Origin: Caldilineaceae bacterium | GTDB lineage: Bacteria; Chloroflexota; Anaerolineae; Caldilineales; Caldilineaceae | Direction of reading: 5' to 3' | Length of the DNA: 64,000 nt | Assembly: GCA_019637685.1 (NCBI GenBank) | Contig: JAHBVF010000002.1 | Span: 186,001 to 250,000 of the forward strand | Shown: piece by piece, positions 59,950 to 64,000 of the stretch | Layout of the letters: every line of letters begins with the position of its first letter | Position numbering within the stretch: the first letter of the stretch is position 1 | Notes under the pieces: generated by a model | What the model was told of the DNA's origin: nothing | What the model saw: the letters and a program-made list of their open reading frames with translations, nothing else | Databases searched by the model: none | Translations under genes and position numbers: made by a program

Positions 59950-61128
59950 GTGAAGATCAAAGATATCCGCGCCGTGGCCGTTGATCTTACGCCCAAAGAG
60001 ACAACAAAGCCCCGTGTGCCCCAACAAAAGACCGATGGATTCATCAGCCCTATGGCCCGCTATCCCGAATTGGGCCGGCGGGACTGGTCTCCCCCCTGGA
60101 CGCGGGTTGCCTGCGTAGTAACTGCCGAGGATGGCAGTTGGGGGCTGGGGCTGACCAACAACAGCGGGCCTGTGCTGAGCCTGATCAACGATCATTTTGC
60201 CCCGCTGCTCACCGGCCAGAATTGTATGGCTACGGAAAAGGCGTGGGACTTGATGCGTCTGTCGTCGGCCCCTTATCACACCGCGGGTCTTGCCAGCTAC
60301 GCGATCAGCGCCGTTGATAACGCGCTGTGGGATTTGAAGGGCAAGCTGCTGGGGCGACCGGTCTACGAACTGCTGGGCGGGCCGCAGAAGGACAAGATTT
60401 TCTGCTATGCCAGCAACACAGACATCTCCTATGGCACAGAAAACAGCATTGACTGGTTTCTGGAACTGGGCTTCAAAGCAGTCAAACTCTTCGCCCGCCA
60501 CGGACCCGAATCGGGTATCGAAGGCATCCGCAAGACCGAAGAACTGGTGGCCCGCACCCGGGAACAGATCGGCGACAACGTGGAGTTGATGCTGGACGGC
60601 TGGATTTCCCTCAATGTGGAATATGTGGTGCGTTTGGCCGAGGCGCTCAAACCCTATCGCCTGAAATGGCTGGAGGACTATCTGCTCCCAGAAGATATGG
60701 ACAGCTATTTCAAAGTGCGCCAGCGGCTGCCCGGCCACACGCTCGCTACCGGTGAGCACTGGTATACCATTCACCCCTTTGCTCTGGCCGCCAGCCACGG
60801 CCTGGTAGACGTCTTTCAGCCGGATGTAAACTGGGCCGGGGGCATTACTGCTCTGGTGCGCATCTGTCATATCGCCGAAGCCCACGGGCAGACAGTCATC
60901 TGTCACGCGGGAATGAACTACCCCTACGGCCAGCATCTTTCCTACGCAATGCCCGCCATCCAGTGGGGCGAGCGTTCCGAGGGGGTCTCGCCACCCGGTG
61001 TGCCCCTGGAAGAGCGGGTAGTGCTGCCAGGAACGCCCGTCATCAAAAACGGCTATCTCATCCCCAGCGATGCGCCCGGCTTCGGCATTGAAGTGACAAA
61101 GGAGTGGCTGGAGGAGCGGGCGATCTGA
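59950..61128 (+). CDS. Enolase-superfamily sugar-acid dehydratase (L-rhamnonate dehydratase-like)
   Basis: A 392-residue member of the mandelate racemase/muconate lactonizing group. Metal ligands are Asp216 (LMLDGWIS), Glu242 (KWLEDYLL) and Glu269 (ATGEHWY); the catalytic His319 is in TVICHAG. The overall pattern (IDxxLWDLKGKLLGRPVYEL-LGG and FQPDVNWAGGITALV) matches L-rhamnonate dehydratase RhmD, which converts rhamnonate to 2-keto-3-deoxyrhamnonate. GTG start with AAGGAG upstream. Other acid-sugar substrates are possible. Confidence 0.85.
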   Translation: MKIKDIRAVAVDLTPKETTKPRVPQQKTDGFISPMARYPELGRRDWSPPWTRVACVVTAEDGSWGLGLTNNSGPVLSLINDHFAPLLTGQNCMATEKAWDLMRLSSAPYHTAGLASYAISAVDNALWDLKGKLLGRPVYELLGGPQKDKIFCYASNTDISYGTENSIDWFLELGFKAVKLFARHGPESGIEGIRKTEELVARTREQIGDNVELMLDGWISLNVEYVVRLAEALKPYRLKWLEDYLLPEDMDSYFKVRQRLPGHTLATGEHWYTIHPFALAASHGLVDVFQPDVNWAGGITALVRICHIAEAHGQTVICHAGMNYPYGQHLSYAMPAIQWGERSEGVSPPGVPLEERVVLPGTPVIKNGYLIPSDAPGFGIEVTKEWLEERAI

Positions 61129-61181
61129 TTGCCTGGAGCGAAATTCCAGAGCAATCCACAATAACAACCCACCAGTGCCTG

Positions 61182-61239
61182 GCCAAGTGCGTAGTGTGTG
61201 GACCAGTATAGCTACCAGTTCACGTACTACGCACTTGGC
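61182..61239. terminator. Inverted repeat between convergent genes
   Basis: GCCAAGTGCGTAGT (61182-61195) pairs with ACTACGCACTTGGC (61226-61239), so its right arm overlaps the stop codon of the sulfatase. Probable bidirectional terminator; the sequence (GTGCGTAGTGTG) is like repeats at 38547 and 42577. Confidence 0.65.
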
Positions 61240-62660
61240 GCGTGTCCCCGCGGGTCTTCCCCAAACGGTGTCACATCCGCGGTTTGCACATACCAGTCCA
61301 GCAGACGCCGCTCCAATGCCGCCTGCACGCCCTGATATTCAGGCACATCGTGCAGATTGCGCAGCTCTTGCGGATCCGCGGCCAGATCGTAGAGTTCGCC
61401 CACGCCTGTGGTCCGATGGACCAGTTTGTGGCTGGCCGTGCGCATCATCACATTGCGACAAACGCTGTTGGGGTGGTCCTGCTGCAAGCGGCCTTTGGGA
61501 TAATAAATGTGGTCTGGCTGCCGTGCGAACTGGTCCCGGTGGGGCTGGCCCTCGAAGCAGTGGGGTTCGTGGGGCGCATAGCCCCCTTCGCAGAAGACGG
61601 CCCGCTCCGAATCGCCGGCCGCGCCGTGGAGTTGGGGCGTCAGCGAGCGGGCAAAGTGGGTGTGCTGGGCCTCGATGCCCGCCAAATCGAGGGTCGTCGC
61701 CATCACATCGAAGAGTTCCACCGGCGCGTCCACGCTGTGCCCGGCCACGCCGCCGGAGATGCGGGCGATGAGCGGCACGCGGGTGATCACATCCTCCGCG
61801 GCGCTGGGCCACTTCTCCACCAGCCCGTAATCCCCGGCCCAATCCCCGTGATCCGAGAAGACGAAGACCGCCGTCTCCTCGGCCAGTCCGCTTGCGTCCA
61901 GGGCATTCAATAGACGACCCAACAGCCAGTCCACATAGCCGGTCATGCCCAGATAGACGGCCTGAATTTTGCGCAGAACGGCCTCGTTGATCTGGTCCAG
62001 ACGGCGGGTCTCCCGGATCAGACGGTGGAAGTCGGGCCGGTTGGGCAGGTCCGCGGGGCGCAGGGGTGGCAGATCGTCGGGAGCGATCAGGTCGTGCCAG
62101 GGCTGGGGTGCGGAGTAGGGGCAGTGGGGCGAAGTGATGGGCAGATAGAGACAGAAGGGCTGCTGCGGTTTGCTACGCAAAAAGTCGATGCCCGCCTGCA
62201 CATTGGCATAATCGCTGTGTTCCTCCAGCGGCCCGGTATAGGGTTCGTAGAGAAAGCTGTAGTACTCCGGGTCGTCCAGGCTGTAGGGATTGGGGCCGAA
62301 CATTCCGCTCCCCCGGCGCTCGGCCACATCCACGCTGTCGGCGAAACTTTCCGGGCTGAGGGTGTCGTTCTTGCCGTACCAGTGGACGACATAGCCCGCG
62401 CTTTTCAGATAGCGGAAGAGATTTGGCTCGTCCGGGCGCAGCATATGCCAGAGGGTGCGGTGTCCCCGCACATGAGGATACCAGCCGGTCATCAGCGAAC
62501 AGCGGGAGGGGGTGCAGACCGAATGCTGGACGTGGCACTGGTCGAAGCGGGTTCCTTCGGCAGCCAACGCGTCCATATTGGGCGTGGGCGCGAGGGGATG
62601 TCCATAGCAGCCCACACTCTCGGCGCGCAGTTCGTCGGGCATAAAGAAGATGAAGTTCAT
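61227..62660 (-). CDS. Sulfatase (type I), second copy
   Basis: A 477-residue sulfatase with the full consensus CTPSRCSLMTG (Cys49 modified to formylglycine). Other metal-site parts are FFMPDELRAES, FVFSDHGDWAGDYG and LPITSPHCPYS. No signal peptide. It is divergent in sequence from the sulfatase at 57379, so the two may cut different sulfate esters. Convergent with the RhmD-like gene, it completes the sulfated-sugar locus. Confidence 0.93.
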   Translation of the reverse strand: MNFIFFMPDELRAESVGCYGHPLAPTPNMDALAAEGTRFDQCHVQHSVCTPSRCSLMTGWYPHVRGHRTLWHMLRPDEPNLFRYLKSAGYVVHWYGKNDTLSPESFADSVDVAERRGSGMFGPNPYSLDDPEYYSFLYEPYTGPLEEHSDYANVQAGIDFLRSKPQQPFCLYLPITSPHCPYSAPQPWHDLIAPDDLPPLRPADLPNRPDFHRLIRETRRLDQINEAVLRKIQAVYLGMTGYVDWLLGRLLNALDASGLAEETAVFVFSDHGDWAGDYGLVEKWPSAAEDVITRVPLIARISGGVAGHSVDAPVELFDVMATTLDLAGIEAQHTHFARSLTPQLHGAAGDSERAVFCEGGYAPHEPHCFEGQPHRDQFARQPDHIYYPKGRLQQDHPNSVCRNVMMRTASHKLVHRTTGVGELYDLAADPQELRNLHDVPEYQGVQAALERRLLDWYVQTADVTPFGEDPRGHAPSA

Positions 62661-62772
62661 CGGGTGGCTCGGTGGTTGGGTAATTGGGGAGATCGATTAC
62701 GATTCATTCTGTGGTAGAATAGCAAATGTCATCGGGATTCGGCAAACAGGCGATTCCATCCGGGAGTTTCTC

Positions 62773-63096
62773 ATGCGTAAATGGACAGTCCAGGACCGCT
62801 ATGGCAACCGCATCTATTTCACTGAAGAACGGTGGCAGCATATCCTGGAATCACGACCGGAGTTGGAGCCATATTTTGATCTCTTTCTGGAAACTTTGCG
62901 CAGAGGCCGTCGCCAGCAGGACTCGCTGATTCCTAACGAGTATCGCTACTACCAACCGTTTGATGAACTGCTTCCAGTGAACAGCCATCTGGTGGTGATT
63001 GTCGTGTTCAAGAGACAACTCGACGACGACGGGGAATATATGACAAACAACTTTGTCGTTACTGGTTGGGCCAACTATTTGTGGGCACAGGGATAG
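62773..63096 (+). CDS. Toxin-like small protein (PBECR-like), partner of DUF2283 gene
   Basis: A 107-residue protein beginning MRKWTVQDRYGNRIYFTEER and continuing WQHILESRPELEPYFDLFLE. The (D/Y)xxGNxIYxTEERWxHI pattern resembles small RNase/BECR-fold proteins in toxin-antitoxin-like pairs. The next gene is a DUF2283 protein 3 bases downstream. The fold is inferred by motif only. ATG with GGGAG upstream; a longer frame to 62650 has no support. Confidence 0.5.
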   Translation: MRKWTVQDRYGNRIYFTEERWQHILESRPELEPYFDLFLETLRRGRRQQDSLIPNEYRYYQPFDELLPVNSHLVVIVVFKRQLDDDGEYMTNNFVVTGWANYLWAQG

Positions 63097-63099
63097 AAT

Positions 63100-63516
63100 A
63101 TGAACGAACTGAAACTACAGAAGAGTGAACTGATTGCGCGAGATGGAACGCCTGTTCGCTTGGTCTACGATCCAGAAGCCGACATCCTGGAAATATTCTT
63201 TGGCGAGAATGGCCCGGCTACGGGTATTGAGTTAACGGACCAGATGGTTTTGCGTATCGATCAGAAGCAAAAACGCGCCCTCAGCCTGATGTTTCTGCAC
63301 TTTTCCATTCTCTCGGAACAGACCGAATATGGCCCGCGCAGCTTTGCCATCGATACGCTGGAACGACTGCCGGAGGAGTTGCGAGAACTCGTTTTCCGCC
63401 TGTTGACCACCCTGCCAGTGAGGCAGTTCCTCAAACTTTCTCAATTTCAACTTTCACCCCACGAGCAGAGACCACTGGCTTATGTGGAGTCTCAGCCGGC
63501 CGCGGTCTATGCTTAA
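63100..63516 (+). CDS. DUF2283 family protein
   Basis: A 138-residue protein with DGTPVRLVYDPEADILEIFFGE, the DUF2283 core (xVxYDxEADxLxIxF), followed by a helical and a Pro/Gln-rich region. It is 3 bases downstream of the toxin-like gene; DUF2283 genes are often next to small toxin-type genes such as brnT/HigB-like ones. The length is greater than most DUF2283 proteins (about 60-80 residues) because of the C-terminal extension. Confidence 0.75.
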   Translation: MNELKLQKSELIARDGTPVRLVYDPEADILEIFFGENGPATGIELTDQMVLRIDQKQKRALSLMFLHFSILSEQTEYGPRSFAIDTLERLPEELRELVFRLLTTLPVRQFLKLSQFQLSPHEQRPLAYVESQPAAVYA

Positions 63517-63631
63517 ATCGCTTCCCCGCCAAGTCTTACAGCCAGAATGATAGCGTTGGCAATTGGTAATAATAGTCTGCTTGTCACTGGCGAACAATTG
63601 AAAGACAAACCAATTGGCTGAGACAAATACA

Positions 63632-64000
63632 ATGCCGTTAACGACCGGTAGCCGCTGCGGAAAATACCTGCTCGCGGTCATCGCTCTCTGGACCGGCTAC
63701 TGCGCGTTGATGGCGGCCTGGCCGCAGCTTTTCGACATTCCATTGCTGCGGGCGCTGGTGCGGGTTTCGGTGGTGCTTGTGCCAGCCGTCCTCTACTACC
63801 TGCGCGGCCCGCGGCAAGAATCGTTTGTGGACTATTTCCAACTGCGCCCTCACTGGCGAAAGGGGCTGCTGGTCGGTGGGGGTGTTGTGCTGGCCTATCT
63901 CCTGTTGGGCTGGCTCAGCGGCTATCGAACCAACCAGAGCACATTTCAGATTCCCCAGAGTTTCGCGGTCTGGTTCAACTTTATCCTGGGGTCGCCTATC
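63632..64000 (+). CDS. CPBP-type membrane protein, C-terminus beyond the window
   Basis: Translated by hand from the ATG at 63632; it stays open to the window end (123 residues). It has several hydrophobic helices (YLLAVIALWTGYCALMAAW; ALVRVSVVLVPAVLYYL; LLVGGGVVLAYLLLGWL) and a soluble loop (RGPRQESFVDYFQLRPHW). It ends in FNFILGSPI just where CPBP intramembrane proteases have their EExxxR motif, so the key residues are outside the window. Assignment is tentative. Confidence 0.5.
   Translation, partial: MPLTTGSRCGKYLLAVIALWTGYCALMAAWPQLFDIPLLRALVRVSVVLVPAVLYYLRGPRQESFVDYFQLRPHWRKGLLVGGGVVLAYLLLGWLSGYRTNQSTFQIPQSFAVWFNFILGSPI

Overview
The window is a GC-rich, gene-dense bacterial chromosome segment with 57 coding features and no rRNA, tRNA or CRISPR array that I can see. 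It looks like Chloroflexota, probably the Caldilinea/Anaerolineae side. The reasons are inference: many Pro/Thr-rich linkers in exported proteins, DUF11 and SdrD-B-like surface repeats, sulfatases beside sugar ABC transporters, and stacks of short palindromic repeats between genes. I could not run a taxonomic search.

Left part (1-26.5 kb). A cut YcxB-like membrane gene and a DUF1499 lipoprotein precede radA. The radA promoter carries a GAAC-N4-GTTC palindrome right after its -10, which suggests SOS control. Next come a short zinc alcohol dehydrogenase, a DUF4349 lipoprotein, and a minus-strand operon (molybdopterin oxidoreductase, zinc-ribbon peptide, alkaline-phosphatase-fold enzyme, small membrane peptide). 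A nitrogen and purine block follows: two different type I glutamine synthetases in tandem, xanthine phosphoribosyltransferase, an omega-amidase-like nitrilase, an alditol oxidase, a ComEA-like DNA-binding exported protein, and a Rieske domain fused to a glutamate-synthase FMN domain. Then come membrane proteins, an orphan xanthine-dehydrogenase large subunit containing an in-frame repeat insertion, fmt, a DUF4870 protein, OsmC, and an NfeD/slipin pair.

Centre (27.1-37.6 kb). One gene encodes a 3492-residue secreted protein with DUF11 domains, eight tandem domains encoded by exactly 300-bp repeats, four more DUF11-like repeats, a Pro/Thr linker and a C-terminal beta-propeller. The 300-bp repeats show a 600-bp higher-order period and mosaic sharing, the mark of unequal recombination or gene conversion.

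Right-centre (37.7-51.9 kb). An HD-domain protein, two apparent gene stubs, an orphan lasso-peptide B2-type protease with a DUF5946 partner, tsaB-rimI, a phytanoyl-CoA dioxygenase-like enzyme, an AEC transporter, two small toxin-antitoxin-like pairs, an enoyl-CoA hydratase, a sugar-lactone oxidase, an MFS exporter operon, a LysM/BON protein and an aldo-keto reductase.

Right end (52.4-64 kb). An ADP-ribosylglycohydrolase, a sugar ABC importer without its own ATPase, two sulfatases, a DUF1932 dehydrogenase and an L-rhamnonate-dehydratase-like enolase-superfamily enzyme. Together these suggest uptake and breakdown of a sulfated sugar, possibly sulfated rhamnose. A third toxin-antitoxin-like pair and a CPBP-type membrane protein cut by the window edge close the region.

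Intergenic DNA is rich in repeats. I found a four-copy GTGAAACGTGA palindrome family, a two-copy AGAAGTTCGACTTT hairpin element present in both orientations, an 85-bp two-copy repeat, and several long perfect inverted repeats at gene ends that probably act as terminators.
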